A stretch of DNA of 64,000 nt from positions 17,551-81,550 of the forward strand of contig JABUFC010000006.1 of NCBI GenBank assembly GCA_013314715.1. The letters run 5' to 3'. The DNA is from Bacteroidales bacterium. GTDB taxonomy: Bacteria > Bacteroidota > Bacteroidia > Bacteroidales > GWA2-32-17. The position numbers and the translations under genes were made by a program. This document shows, in pieces, positions 1-8,321 of the stretch. The notes beneath the pieces are model-generated. The model did not search any database, was not told the origin of the DNA, and worked only from the letters and a program-made list of their open reading frames with translations. The first letter of the stretch is position 1. The number at the start of each line of letters is the position of its first letter.

Positions 1-72
1 CATAATAATGGCCACGTGTGTAGGAAGTTTATTTTTGTCTATTTGTTCTAATAAATGATTACTCCCATGCAT
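1..72 (-). CDS. uppS: Undecaprenyl diphosphate synthase, N-terminal fragment cut by the window edge
   Basis: Only the first 24 codons lie in the window, read leftward off its edge. The ATG at 70-72 opens a peptide ending in LPTHVAIIM, which matches the N-terminal signature of cis-prenyl transferases (HVAIIMDGNGRW in the family; the catalytic Asp would be the next residue outside). UppS makes undecaprenyl diphosphate, the lipid carrier for peptidoglycan and surface polysaccharides. The start overlaps the end of the PorG-like gene by 14 bases, so the two are probably cotranslated. PorG next to uppS (then bamA) is a known Bacteroidota order, which supports both calls. Confidence 0.85.
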   Translation of the reverse strand, partial: MHGSNHLLEQIDKNKLPTHVAIIM

Positions 73-769
73 TGCAAATTTCCTCTGTTAATCTGATTTT
101 ATATGTTAAAAAGAATCCCAAAAAGGCATAATAATCTTTTTGATGATAATATGCTATTTGTTTGTTTAATAGATAATTATGTTCGGTGGTTGTGGTTGGT
201 AGAGTTTTGTACCACGATAAATTATCTAAACCATCGGTGAATGTTTTTCGATATGCCCATTCTATACCTACTCCGAGGCGAGGTGCTAAATTTGCTTTAA
301 GTCCAATTCCAAAGGGTATGGCAGGTTGGTAAACATGGTCGGCGTATGAGGCTATTAAGAATGTAGCTCCTGTAAAAACGTAGGGTGTCCATTTTTTCTT
401 TTTATCTCCTTGTCGATAGGGTAGAAAATTAAGTTCTAATTGGGCTGTTGTTTCAACTATGGGAGTTGAAAATTTTGCGTGTCGATAATGTTGGTATTGA
501 AATTTTGAATTATCATCGTTACCTTTTAATCCGCCTGTAAAAATACCTCCTCGTATTGCCCAACGAGTATGAAAAGCATAGCGAATAAAGCCTCCATATG
601 CAAATTGGGGTGAATATAATAGTTTCGATGTATTTATTTCGCCTTGATAATAGGAGGTACCTGCATATAATCCAAAATCAAGATTTTGTTGAGCATGTAT
701 TGTTTTAATTTTTACAATACAACATAGTATAAGGGAGGTTACAATATATTTAATCTGTATGTTAGACAT
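59..769 (-). CDS. porG: PorG-like (DUF6089) outer-membrane protein, probable T9SS component
   Basis: A 236-residue protein with an N-terminal signal peptide (hydrophobic run ending at IHAQQ) followed by alternating polar/hydrophobic strands typical of a small beta-barrel. Features such as YYQGEIN near the start, repeated GIG/GIE strands and the terminal FFLTYKI agree with DUF6089, the family of PorG, an outer-membrane part of the type IX secretion system. I chose the ATG at 767-769 rather than the ATG 21 bases further upstream: it lies one base after the stop of the preceding gene and directly precedes a good signal peptide. It is the third of three tandem related genes and is followed by uppS, the usual PorG neighbour. 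T9SS function is inferred from family and context. Confidence 0.75.
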   Translation of the reverse strand: MSNIQIKYIVTSLILCCIVKIKTIHAQQNLDFGLYAGTSYYQGEINTSKLLYSPQFAYGGFIRYAFHTRWAIRGGIFTGGLKGNDDNSKFQYQHYRHAKFSTPIVETTAQLELNFLPYRQGDKKKKWTPYVFTGATFLIASYADHVYQPAIPFGIGLKANLAPRLGVGIEWAYRKTFTDGLDNLSWYKTLPTTTTEHNYLLNKQIAYYHQKDYYAFLGFFLTYKIRLTEEICNAWE

Positions 770-770
770 A

Positions 771-1514
771 TTAGAATTTAGGTAAACCACTTCGTGCGGT
801 TTTTAATTTATAAGTAAATATTAGCGATATTGTTGCATAGGAGTCGCGAGCCTTAGAATGTATGTCTGAAAAACCATCGAGGTAATCGGTTGTTGTATAA
901 CGTTGTCCAAACTCAATACCTATGGTAGTTCTACGGTTAAAACCATATCTAAAACCAATTCCTATAGGTATTACAGCATTAAATTTACTAAAATGTTCGT
1001 TTTTATTTGTATGAAAATCTTTATTAGTAGTATGAGGATTAAAATAAATTCCTCCAACACCAATAAAAACGTAGGTGTTAATATACATGAGTTTAAATCG
1101 TCGTAAATTTTGAAAAGTATAGCGAGCTCCAAGTCGTTCTTTTAAAATGGAATATTCGCCTTGGATGGAAGGTTCAAAAAAACCGCTATAAAAACTTGCA
1201 TTTCTGTTTCTACGTGGTTCGTATTCGGTATAGGTATCGCTGCCATTTAATCGTCCGTAAATAAAATTTAATTTTAGTGCAAATTTTTCTTTAACTTTAT
1301 AACGAATGCCAACAGCCAAGTTATATCTCGTACCACGTAAATCGATATCGCCTAAAAAATGGGTTCCGGGTTTATTGGCGCCTCCTAATTCTCCATAAAA
1401 GAGTGTTGGACCGCAAGATGCAAAAAGTTCATATCGTGTACGTTTCCAACGTTGTGCTTCTATGGTGTTAATTAAAAGCAAAAAAGATATTATGATGAAT
1501 CCAATTTTTTTCAT
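771..1514 (-). CDS. PorG-like outer-membrane beta-barrel protein (second paralogue)
   Basis: A 247-residue predicted outer-membrane protein with a signal peptide (cleavage likely after IEAQ). The mature start RWKRTRYELFASCG and the following GELGGANKPGTHF closely parallel the gene immediately upstream (RWKRMRYEVFYGLG, GELGGADQEGTNF), so the two are clear paralogues. Both share the barrel pattern of the PorG-like gene downstream (GIGFRYGFNRR, GIEFGQRYTTTDYLD). The ATG abuts the upstream stop with no gap, and the stop lies one base before the porG start, so all three are one transcription unit. Exact role unknown; a T9SS or envelope role is inferred from the neighbour. Confidence 0.65.
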   Translation of the reverse strand: MKKIGFIIISFLLLINTIEAQRWKRTRYELFASCGPTLFYGELGGANKPGTHFLGDIDLRGTRYNLAVGIRYKVKEKFALKLNFIYGRLNGSDTYTEYEPRRNRNASFYSGFFEPSIQGEYSILKERLGARYTFQNLRRFKLMYINTYVFIGVGGIYFNPHTTNKDFHTNKNEHFSKFNAVIPIGIGFRYGFNRRTTIGIEFGQRYTTTDYLDGFSDIHSKARDSYATISLIFTYKLKTARSGLPKF

Positions 1515-2420
1515 TTACCTAAATTTTGGTAGTCCTCCTCTGGTTGTATAAAGTTTATATGTTAAATTGAGAATAAGAAACATGTAAGCATCTTTATCTT
1601 TGGCATCGCCACGTTGTTGGTATGCGGCAGTTTGGTTGGGAAAAGTGTGGTCTGATGGATCGGCTAAATATGCAGCTACATCGCCTCGAGCTTCTCTTAT
1701 CATTTGGTTGTCGAAATAGGTTGTGCTTACGTCGTCGATGTAATCTGAAAAAGTTTTTCTGGCTCCAAATTCTATACCAATATTAAGACGTCTGTTCAGT
1801 CCGTATTTGAATCCTATGCCATATGGTATGCACATACTTATTCTTGAATATTTTTTACGTGTGGGAACTAAGCCTTGTCCTTCCGTTCCTAATGGTTGTA
1901 ATGCATACCATTTACCATTGTACTTGTTTTTAGGATTAAAATAAATAACGCCAAATCCGACAAAAAAGTATGTATTGGTTTTAAATCCTTTAAGACCTCT
2001 AACACGACGAAGATTATAACGATGTCCTTGTTTTTCGCGAATTATAGAATATTCAAATTGGTTAGAAAATTCTGCTATTGGCGAGCGAAAAGCAAGATTT
2101 CGATAATGCCTAAATTGCTCATTAGTAAGTTTATCGTCACCTCTAAGCCAACCATAACTTAGCATGGTTTTAGAAGATATGGTTTCGGTTATGCGGTAAC
2201 GGATACCTATACTCAGTAATGGGCGGGTCATAGAAAACTCTAAATCACGAACAAAATTGGTGCCCTCTTGATCGGCACCTCCTAATTCTCCTAAAAAATT
2301 GGTTGCTCCAAGACCATAAAAAACTTCATATCGCATTCTTTTCCATCGGGATGAAGATTGTGAAAAAGTCAAATTTGACCATAAAGAAAATAAAAACAAT
2401 ATTAGTAATGCTCCTTTCAT
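1515..2420 (-). CDS. PorG-like outer-membrane beta-barrel protein (first paralogue)
   Basis: A 301-residue predicted outer-membrane protein. It starts with a signal peptide (MKGALLILFLFSLWSNLTFSQ), then RWKRMRYEVFYGLG and GELGGADQEGTNF, shared with the next gene. The C-terminal half carries GIGFKYGLNRR and GIEFGARKTFSDYIDD, which align with GIGLKANLAPR and GIEWAYRKTFTDGLD in the PorG-like gene. It is about 55-65 residues longer than its two relatives; a loop near residues 240-270 rich in Asp, Ala and Gln accounts for part of that. It is the first gene of the porG-uppS transcription unit, downstream of a consensus promoter. No specific function can be assigned. Confidence 0.65.
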   Translation of the reverse strand: MKGALLILFLFSLWSNLTFSQSSSRWKRMRYEVFYGLGATNFLGELGGADQEGTNFVRDLEFSMTRPLLSIGIRYRITETISSKTMLSYGWLRGDDKLTNEQFRHYRNLAFRSPIAEFSNQFEYSIIREKQGHRYNLRRVRGLKGFKTNTYFFVGFGVIYFNPKNKYNGKWYALQPLGTEGQGLVPTRKKYSRISMCIPYGIGFKYGLNRRLNIGIEFGARKTFSDYIDDVSTTYFDNQMIREARGDVAAYLADPSDHTFPNQTAAYQQRGDAKDKDAYMFLILNLTYKLYTTRGGLPKFR

Positions 2421-2449
2421 GGAGATTATGAAGTTTCAAAATTTGAAGT

Positions 2450-2480
2450 CAAAAATATATATTTTAAATTTTATTACAAA
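2450..2480 (-). promoter_or_regulatory. Bacteroidota-type promoter for the PorG-like/uppS operon
   Basis: On the minus strand TTTG (2477-2480) is followed after exactly 19 bases by TATTTTTG (2450-2457), matching the -33 TTTG and -7 TAnnTTTG consensus of Bacteroidota housekeeping promoters. The predicted start of transcription lies near 2443, giving a leader of about 20 bases before the ATG at 2420. Confidence 0.6.
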
Positions 2481-2520
2481 AGATTTGGTAAAAAAATACT
2501 TGAATTTTTATCAAAATAAA

Positions 2521-3408
2521 TTAATTACGTTTATCAAGTCCCCACATTAATTTGTTTTTCAAAGTGTTAAAAAAATTGTATTCAGGACAATGGAGTAAAT
2601 TGGTTTCTATATCCGCTTTTGAGATAGTAAAAGTAGCATTTATCGGAACTGATGTTGATTTATGATCTAATGATATCATGCAATGATCAGATCTACCAGT
2701 TACTTTAAGGGTTATAATACAAGAATCTGGAACAATAAGTGGTCTGACATTAAGATTATGTACGGCAATAGGAGTAATAACAAAGCTTTTAGAGTCGGGG
2801 TGAATAATGGGACCTCCCGCCGATAATGAATATGCTGTACTACCAGTAGGAGTTGCAATTATAATACCATCGGCCCAATAAGTATTTACATGAATTCCAT
2901 TTATGAGCAAATCGATAGTAATCATTGAAGAAGAATACATTTTGTGAATTGTAAATTCATTTAGGGCATAGTCGAAATCTGTTTTGTTGTTTTCTGTTTC
3001 GAGCTTAAGCATCGTTCGTTTATCTATCGAATATTTGCCTCTAAAAATATATTGTAGAGCATTGTCTATATCATTAAAGTTTAAATTTGCCAAAAATCCT
3101 AATCGACCTGTATTTATACCCAAAATGGGAATGTTTTTGTTTTTTACTAAATGAACTGCTTCTAAAAGTGTACCATCGCCACCAATTACGATTAACAAGT
3201 GGATGGGACGTTTAATTTCGTCTAATTGACGATATGAAAATAATTTGCTGCGTTCGATATTTATTAAATCTTCTTTATCAATATTTTGGAAAAATGCATC
3301 ATGTATAAAAATATCTTTGTTAAATTTTTGAATAGCATTGATAACGCTTAAAATATCTTTGATAGAGGATTTTAAATGTAAATTAAAATATAATAAAATT
3401 GTATTCAT
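2521..3408 (-). CDS. nadK: NAD kinase
   Basis: A 295-residue ATP-NAD kinase that phosphorylates NAD to NADP in the cytoplasm. The family motifs are all visible: GGDGTLLEA (residues about 76-84), NTGRLGFLA (about 99-107), and the long conserved NAD-binding segment containing TPTGSTAYSLSAGGPI (about 186-201), followed by HNLNVRPLIVP. Length is normal for the family. The gene starts 3 bases after the stop of the POTRA/barrel gene and shares its direction, so the CBS, barrel and nadK genes look like one operon. Placement of nadK near the porG-uppS cluster is common in Bacteroidota. Confidence 0.95.
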   Translation of the reverse strand: MNTILLYFNLHLKSSIKDILSVINAIQKFNKDIFIHDAFFQNIDKEDLINIERSKLFSYRQLDEIKRPIHLLIVIGGDGTLLEAVHLVKNKNIPILGINTGRLGFLANLNFNDIDNALQYIFRGKYSIDKRTMLKLETENNKTDFDYALNEFTIHKMYSSSMITIDLLINGIHVNTYWADGIIIATPTGSTAYSLSAGGPIIHPDSKSFVITPIAVHNLNVRPLIVPDSCIITLKVTGRSDHCMISLDHKSTSVPINATFTISKADIETNLLHCPEYNFFNTLKNKLMWGLDKRN

Positions 3409-3411
3409 AAT

Positions 3412-4776
3412 TTATATAAATGTTGAAAAATGAAAAAATATTCCTTTTTGTTTAAAATTATTAAATGAAAATTCTGTTCTGAATGCAATGTCATAGTAGG
3501 TAACAAAGTCTATGCCTATACCGTAGCCATACAACCATTGATTGGTAAGTGGTTCGTTGTATTCGTTTACAACATAACCGGCGTCGCCATTGAGGGATAA
3601 ATAGAATGCATAATGAAATTTTGCAAATCGTTCGTTTTTTAGTTTGTATATATTTTTGATATGAGGTTTGATTATTTGAAAGCGTATGCTATTAGAACTT
3701 AATATAAAGCCTTTGCCATCGATAACGTATAATTCAAAACCACGTGGATAGGTATTGTAACCAAAGGCTTTGGAAAATAAATATGATTTTTCGTCTATTG
3801 TTTTGTAGGAAAATGTTAGACCGTGTGCATTGAAAATTCTTGATTTAACTTGATAAAAAAGTGCTGTTTTTATATATGTTGTTGTTATATTAGTATTTTT
3901 TATACCTAATCCATCTATTGTTATATCTGGATTGATAAGAAAGCCTTTGAGTGGATACGATACTGAATTCGTTTTATCGAATAAAAAAGAGTAATTAATG
4001 GACGGATATTCAAGATGTTTTAGATTATGGTATATAAAATTGTTATTTAATACATATAAACTGTCGTGAATACTATAACTGCTGTATGATATTTGAACTT
4101 GATGCCATGTATGAAGTTTGGGTCTATATGAAAAAGTAATGGAATAATCGGTATTAGTATAAAGGTATTGATTGCCAAATACATAAAGAGGCTTATTGTT
4201 TTCATTATTGTAAGCTACTTGTTTTTGACGATAATACAGTGTTTTTATTTCAATTCCCCAATAGGGACTTTGAAATATATGGGGTACGGTGTATGCAAAT
4301 CCAAATTGTTCTCTAAAACCAAAGCGGGCAATAGCTCTAATGAGTTCGTCTCTTCCTCTAAAGTTTGCTTGAGCAATAAAAAAACCATAATTTATTTTAT
4401 TATAATCTTTTTCATATATCCATGTATTCACATTTCGTGAAGCTTGTTCAAAAACAGGTATAGGCCATAAATACCAGCGTTCAGTTACTTGTATTAAAAT
4501 ATTTGTCTTTTCGTTTTGTGTATTGAGTGTATCGATATTAGCAAAATTAAAAAGAGAAGTTTTTAGTAAATTATTTTGAGCATTTTCAAATGTTTTCTTT
4601 AAATATGGCAGCCAAAGTGTATCACCTCTTTTAAAAGGAAGCTCACGTTCAATAATAAAAGGTTTTGTTTTTTTATTACCTTGTATAAAAATATCGTTTA
4701 CTATGACATATTGACAAAATAATATATTAGCATATAATAAAAATAATGTAAATAATATTTGATATTTAAAATTCAT
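3412..4776 (-). CDS. BamA/TamA-like outer-membrane protein with one POTRA domain
   Basis: A 454-residue protein with a signal peptide (MNFKYQILFTLFLLYANILFC), then a single POTRA-like domain at about residues 22-95 (VIVNDIFIQGNKKTKPFIIERELPFKRGD is the typical beta-alpha start, split here: GNKKTKPFIIERELPF is the diagnostic part). The rest is a strand-rich region ending in FHFSTFI, with aromatic or hydrophobic residues as expected for the last barrel strand. It is much shorter than BamA, which carries five POTRA domains, and belongs to the surface-antigen D15-like group. It may insert or transport an outer-membrane or lipid substrate, but this is unproven. Encoded between a CBS-domain gene and nadK with gaps of 7 and 3 bases. 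Confidence 0.7.
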   Translation of the reverse strand: MNFKYQILFTLFLLYANILFCQYVIVNDIFIQGNKKTKPFIIERELPFKRGDTLWLPYLKKTFENAQNNLLKTSLFNFANIDTLNTQNEKTNILIQVTERWYLWPIPVFEQASRNVNTWIYEKDYNKINYGFFIAQANFRGRDELIRAIARFGFREQFGFAYTVPHIFQSPYWGIEIKTLYYRQKQVAYNNENNKPLYVFGNQYLYTNTDYSITFSYRPKLHTWHQVQISYSSYSIHDSLYVLNNNFIYHNLKHLEYPSINYSFLFDKTNSVSYPLKGFLINPDITIDGLGIKNTNITTTYIKTALFYQVKSRIFNAHGLTFSYKTIDEKSYLFSKAFGYNTYPRGFELYVIDGKGFILSSNSIRFQIIKPHIKNIYKLKNERFAKFHYAFYLSLNGDAGYVVNEYNEPLTNQWLYGYGIGIDFVTYYDIAFRTEFSFNNFKQKGIFFHFSTFI

Positions 4777-4783
4777 TTAATAT

Positions 4784-5449
4784 TTAAATATTTAAATATC
4801 TTAAAAAGGAATCGAGTCTGTCTTGATAAAACTGATTTAAATCAGAGTTGTCCATAAAAGTATTTTTTATAATGTAATTATGACGATTTAACGAAGCAAT
4901 GATTCTGCTAATATCGTCTTTATTAATTTTGATGGTAACATCGATTTGAGTAGTTTCTTCGCATGATGAAATGTATAAACTTATTATTTTTGCATCTTCA
5001 CTTTCAACAATTTGGGCAAGTTCTACTAATGAATAATCGCGAATATTCATTTCTAAAACTAAAATAGCACCTGTTTGTTCAATATTAGTAACTTTTGCTA
5101 AGCCCACTAATAGGTCGTGTAGGGTGATAACGCCTATAAATTCTTTTTTTTCATTCAAAACGGGTATTAACGTGAGTTTGTAACGTGCTACTTTTTCGGC
5201 AACTTCAAAAATATGTTGTTCAGCAAAAACATAAGGTGTAGATATTGATAATGGATGGTTCCCGATGGGTTCTTCGGGAGTGTTTAGGTCGTAAATATCA
5301 TTGTCGGAAATGAGTCCAAGTAGCTCTTTTTCGTTAACAATTGGAAGATGCGAAACACGTGCTATTTCCATCCATTGAAGCGCTTGCGTACCGGTATCGG
5401 AGGTCTTTAATGACGGTACTATTTCTGATATTAAATCTTTTGCAATCAT
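4784..5449 (-). CDS. CBS-domain pair protein with C-terminal ACT-like domain
   Basis: A 221-residue soluble protein. Two CBS motifs occupy residues about 1-120 ([20 protein letters not shown] and [22 protein letters not shown], each the conserved half of a CBS unit), followed by a beta-alpha-beta segment at about 128-200 ([20 protein letters not shown]) that resembles an ACT domain. CBS pairs usually sense adenine nucleotides; the ligand here is unknown. It is the first gene of the unit CBS, barrel protein, nadK, and is divergent from pdxJ with 45 bases between starts. I saw no clear minus-strand promoter box in that short gap. Confidence 0.75.
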   Translation of the reverse strand: MIAKDLISEIVPSLKTSDTGTQALQWMEIARVSHLPIVNEKELLGLISDNDIYDLNTPEEPIGNHPLSISTPYVFAEQHIFEVAEKVARYKLTLIPVLNEKKEFIGVITLHDLLVGLAKVTNIEQTGAILVLEMNIRDYSLVELAQIVESEDAKIISLYISSCEETTQIDVTIKINKDDISRIIASLNRHNYIIKNTFMDNSDLNQFYQDRLDSFLRYLNI

Positions 5450-5480
5450 TTTGAAAAAATTAATTCTAACCCTACCTTTG
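5450..5480 (+). promoter_or_regulatory. Bacteroidota-type promoter of pdxJ
   Basis: TTTG at 5450-5453, a 19-base spacer, then TACCTTTG at 5473-5480 followed by C: a full match to the TTTG / TAnnTTTG consensus with ideal spacing. Transcription would begin near 5487, leaving a leader of only about 8 bases before the pdxJ ATG at 5495, so translation is almost leaderless. Confidence 0.65.
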
Positions 5481-5494
5481 CGTTAAAAAAAGTT

Positions 5495-6214
5495 ATGGTA
5501 AAGTTGAGCGTAAATATAAATAAAATTGCAACACTAAGGAATGCTCGTGGTGGAAATATTCCAAATGTTTTAAAAGCAGCCGTCGATTGCGAAAAATTTG
5601 GAGCACAAGGTATCACTGTACATCCTCGACCCGATGAACGCCATATACGATATTCGGATGTATATGAAATAAAAAAAGCCATTACCGTTGAGTTTAACAT
5701 AGAAGGTTATCCAAGCGAAAAATTTATTAAATTGGTGTGCGATGTTAAGCCTGCACAGGTTACTCTTGTTCCCGATCCACCCGATGCTCTTACCTCTAAT
5801 GCTGGATGGAATATACAAAAAAATATGGATTTTTTAAAATCGGTAATTAATATTTTTCAAAAGGAAGGAATTAGAACCTCCATATTTGTCGAAACTGACT
5901 TAGATAACATCCGTTTGGCAAAGAAAACAGGAACCGATCGTATAGAACTATATACAGAACCTTATGCCTCTCAGTTTATTATCAATAAAGAAGAAGCTGT
6001 TTTGCCATTTGTTCGAGCTGCAAAAGTCGCATTAGAAGAAGGTTTAGGCATCAATGCTGGTCATGATCTAAATTTAGATAATTTAGCATATTTTGTAGAA
6101 AAAGTCCCAGGATTACTCGAGGTTTCTATTGGGCATGCTCTTATTAGTGATGCGCTTTATTTTGGATTGGAAAAAACAATAGAAATGTACCTTGCTCGTT
6201 TGAAAAAAAATTAA
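5495..6214 (+). CDS. pdxJ: Pyridoxine 5'-phosphate synthase
   Basis: A 239-residue TIM-barrel enzyme that condenses 1-deoxyxylulose 5-phosphate with 3-amino-2-oxopropyl phosphate in the DXP-dependent vitamin B6 pathway. Visible signatures are [15 protein letters not shown] at the N-terminus, [17 protein letters not shown] (about 38-54), [17 protein letters not shown] and [12 protein letters not shown] near the C-terminus. [12 protein letters not shown] is the Bacteroidota variant of the segment. The stop overlaps the moaA stop by 3-4 bases on the opposite strand (shared TTAA at 6211-6214), so the two genes converge with no terminator between them. Confidence 0.95.
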   Translation: MVKLSVNINKIATLRNARGGNIPNVLKAAVDCEKFGAQGITVHPRPDERHIRYSDVYEIKKAITVEFNIEGYPSEKFIKLVCDVKPAQVTLVPDPPDALTSNAGWNIQKNMDFLKSVINIFQKEGIRTSIFVETDLDNIRLAKKTGTDRIELYTEPYASQFIINKEEAVLPFVRAAKVALEEGLGINAGHDLNLDNLAYFVEKVPGLLEVSIGHALISDALYFGLEKTIEMYLARLKKN

Positions 6215-7017
6215 CCTCCTACATTATAAAAACCTCTGCTATTATTTATTTTTCCTGATTTGGGTTTTTCTTTTACAGCTTTAATGAGGGCTTCTTCGAA
6301 GCCCAATTGGCGGATGTTGTATTTCTGATTGCTAAAAAGGCAAGGCATAAGGTATCCGTCGGCTGTAAGCCGTAAACGGTTACAGGTAGCACAATGACCT
6401 CCTTCGCCACCTTCGACTTGACTAAAAGTCCCGTCCGAAAGATTCATCATATGGATGAATCGCACTTGGAAACCGTGTTTATAAGCAAATGCCGCAACTT
6501 CTTGAGCATCGGGTTCGTTTGAATGTTGTTTTATGACTACATTTAGCTTTATTGGAAACAGACCCGCTTCTTTGGCGGCAAATATGCCTTTTAATACTTT
6601 ATCAAGATTCCCAATTCGTGTAATTTGATTAAATTTTTCTTTATTTAAAGTATCTAAACTAATATTGATACGCTTTAGTCCAGCTTGTGCAAGTGGTTGA
6701 GCCAATTCTTCCAAAAAATATCCATTGGTTGTCATAGAAAGATCGTCAATGCCCTTAATTTTACTAATCATTTCGGTAAGAGTAACAATTCCTTTTCTCA
6801 CCAAGGGTTCACCTCCGGTAAGACGTACCTTATTTATTCCATATTTTGCAGCAATTTCGACAAAATGGGCAATTTCTTCAAAACGTAAAATATTTTCGTG
6901 TGGAATAAATTGTACACCTTCTTTGGGCATACAATAGGTACATCTAAAGTTACATTTATCGGTAACCGAAATGCGTAGATAGTTGATACGACGATTATAT
7001 GAATCGAACAGTAACAT
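6211..7017 (-). CDS. moaA: GTP 3',8-cyclase MoaA, compact form
   Basis: A 268-residue radical SAM enzyme for the first step of molybdenum cofactor synthesis (GTP to 3',8-cyclo-GTP). The N-terminal cluster motif [10 protein letters not shown], the SAM motif [10 protein letters not shown] and the second, C-terminal cluster ([20 protein letters not shown]) are all present, and the protein ends in the functional Gly-Gly. It is odd in being short: between RFIHMMNL and CATCNR there are about 15 residues where E. coli MoaA has roughly 65-70, so the family length of about 325-330 is cut by around 50. Reading frame and motifs are intact, so this is a compact variant and not a broken gene. It overlaps moeA by 23 bases, indicating coupled translation. 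Confidence 0.85.
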   Translation of the reverse strand: MLLFDSYNRRINYLRISVTDKCNFRCTYCMPKEGVQFIPHENILRFEEIAHFVEIAAKYGINKVRLTGGEPLVRKGIVTLTEMISKIKGIDDLSMTTNGYFLEELAQPLAQAGLKRINISLDTLNKEKFNQITRIGNLDKVLKGIFAAKEAGLFPIKLNVVIKQHSNEPDAQEVAAFAYKHGFQVRFIHMMNLSDGTFSQVEGGEGGHCATCNRLRLTADGYLMPCLFSNQKYNIRQLGFEEALIKAVKEKPKSGKINNSRGFYNVGG

Positions 7018-8167
7018 AGGTGTCTGTGGGAACTATTGTTGTATGTTGTGGAATAATAATGAATCCATGGGCTGAGTTTAAAGCAAACAAATGAGCCGAA
7101 CCATGATATTCTACGGGGTAAACTTTATTGTCTTCAATTCTTACAGGAATAAGGCTTGTACGTTCGGCTTTTTTGCGTCGATATTCGTGAGCTAATGGTA
7201 AAAAAGCTGTTTGAGGATGGTATGAGTGTCCCATTATCTTATAAATAAAGGGTTTTACAATTAATTCAAATTGCATAAACGATGAGACCGGATTACCTGG
7301 TAATCCAAAACAATATTGGTTACCTTTTCTTGCCATAAGTGTAGGTTTACCAGGCTGTACAGCTATGGTGTGGAAAATAATATTAAAATTGAGTTGTTGG
7401 AGTGCTTGCGGTATAAAATCAAAATCGCCCATAGAAACACCGCCACTAAAAATTAGAATATCGCTTTGTTTTAACATTTTTTTTATGTGAAAGATGGTTT
7501 GGTCAATGTCGTCTGCTATGATACCGTTGTATGTCGTTTCAAGTCCAATTTTATTACATTGTGCTATGAGCTGATAAGCATTAGAATTACGTATTTGTAC
7601 ATCGTTAGGAGTATTTTCTGGCTCTATTAGTTCGCTTCCGGTTGATGATATCGATATTTTGGGTTTTTGGAAGACTTTTATGGTTGTTTTACCAATGGTT
7701 GCAAGAGTAGCAATTTCTTGTGGACGTATAAGGGTGCCTTTATGTAAAACTACTTCTCCATTTTTTACATCTTCTGAAGCAAATCGTATATTGGGTTTAT
7801 TTTCGATATTTTTGATAATAACTTTTCCTTCTTGGTTAAGGCTGGTATCTTCAATTTTGGCGACATAATCAGCATTATCGGGTATACGTGCTCCTGTCAT
7901 TATTTTTACACATTCACCATGTTTTAATTGAGCAATAGGACTACTACCAGCTTGCACCGTTTGAACAATAGTAAGTGGCAGGTTTGCATCTTCACGTCTA
8001 AGCGCATAACCATCCATTGCAGACTTGTTAAAAGGAGGAATATCAATATCAGATGTTATATCTTCGGCTAAAATTCGGTTAAGAGATTGGCGAAAATTTA
8101 TTGGTTCTATTCCCAAAATACTAGCATTTTTCAATGCAAGTTCTATCGCTTTTTCGAGCTGTATCAT
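6995..8167 (-). CDS. moeA: Molybdopterin molybdenumtransferase
   Basis: A 390-residue MoeA, which inserts molybdate into adenylylated molybdopterin. Recognisable segments are PPFNKSAMDGYALR (about 43-56), GECVKIMTGARIPDNADYV, the MoCF domain core IFSGGVSMGDFDF and VQPGKPTLMARKG, then FGLPGNPVSSFMQFE; the C-terminal domain IV follows. Length is normal. It is the upstream partner of moaA in a two-gene unit running toward pdxJ. No moaC, moaD, moaE or mogA is in this window, so the rest of the pathway must be elsewhere. The cofactor is used by the formate dehydrogenase encoded a few kilobases away. Confidence 0.95.
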   Translation of the reverse strand: MIQLEKAIELALKNASILGIEPINFRQSLNRILAEDITSDIDIPPFNKSAMDGYALRREDANLPLTIVQTVQAGSSPIAQLKHGECVKIMTGARIPDNADYVAKIEDTSLNQEGKVIIKNIENKPNIRFASEDVKNGEVVLHKGTLIRPQEIATLATIGKTTIKVFQKPKISISSTGSELIEPENTPNDVQIRNSNAYQLIAQCNKIGLETTYNGIIADDIDQTIFHIKKMLKQSDILIFSGGVSMGDFDFIPQALQQLNFNIIFHTIAVQPGKPTLMARKGNQYCFGLPGNPVSSFMQFELIVKPFIYKIMGHSYHPQTAFLPLAHEYRRKKAERTSLIPVRIEDNKVYPVEYHGSAHLFALNSAHGFIIIPQHTTIVPTDTYVTVRFI

Positions 8168-8177
8168 TTTTTTGTGG

Positions 8178-8185
8178 CAAAGATA
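8178..8185 (-). promoter_or_regulatory. Probable -7 box of the moeA-moaA promoter
   Basis: The minus strand reads TATCTTTGCC here, matching the -7 consensus TAnnTTTG. No good TTTG lies about 19 bases upstream, so only half the promoter is seen. Transcription would start near 8171, only a few bases before the moeA ATG (8165-8167). Confidence 0.4.
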
Positions 8186-8299
8186 TTTAATTTTAAACGA
8201 AAAAATGAAGATGTAGTTGTTTGAATAAATGTTAAAAAATAAAGAAATATTTGTTTATAACTTATAAATTAGCGGTGTTTAATCAATATGAAAATTAGA

Positions 8300-8307
8300 T
8301 AGATTTG
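8300..8307 (+). promoter_or_regulatory. Possible -7 box of the gpsA promoter
   Basis: TAGATTTG fits TAnnTTTG and lies 14 bases before the gpsA ATG. The nearest -33 candidate, TTTA at 8278-8281, is imperfect with an 18-base gap. The 154-base region between moeA and gpsA shows no other feature. Confidence 0.35.
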
Positions 8308-8321
8308 TAACCAAAAAATAT

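Noticed and set aside
4776..4800. AT-rich palindromic run between the CBS gene and the barrel gene
   Set aside because: Short ATTTAAATATTT-type repeats are expected by chance at this base composition and lie at a 7-base gene junction.
5446..5700. Minus-strand 84-codon frame opposite pdxJ
   Set aside because: Antisense to well-conserved pdxJ codons, with no family resemblance and no spacing for a gene.
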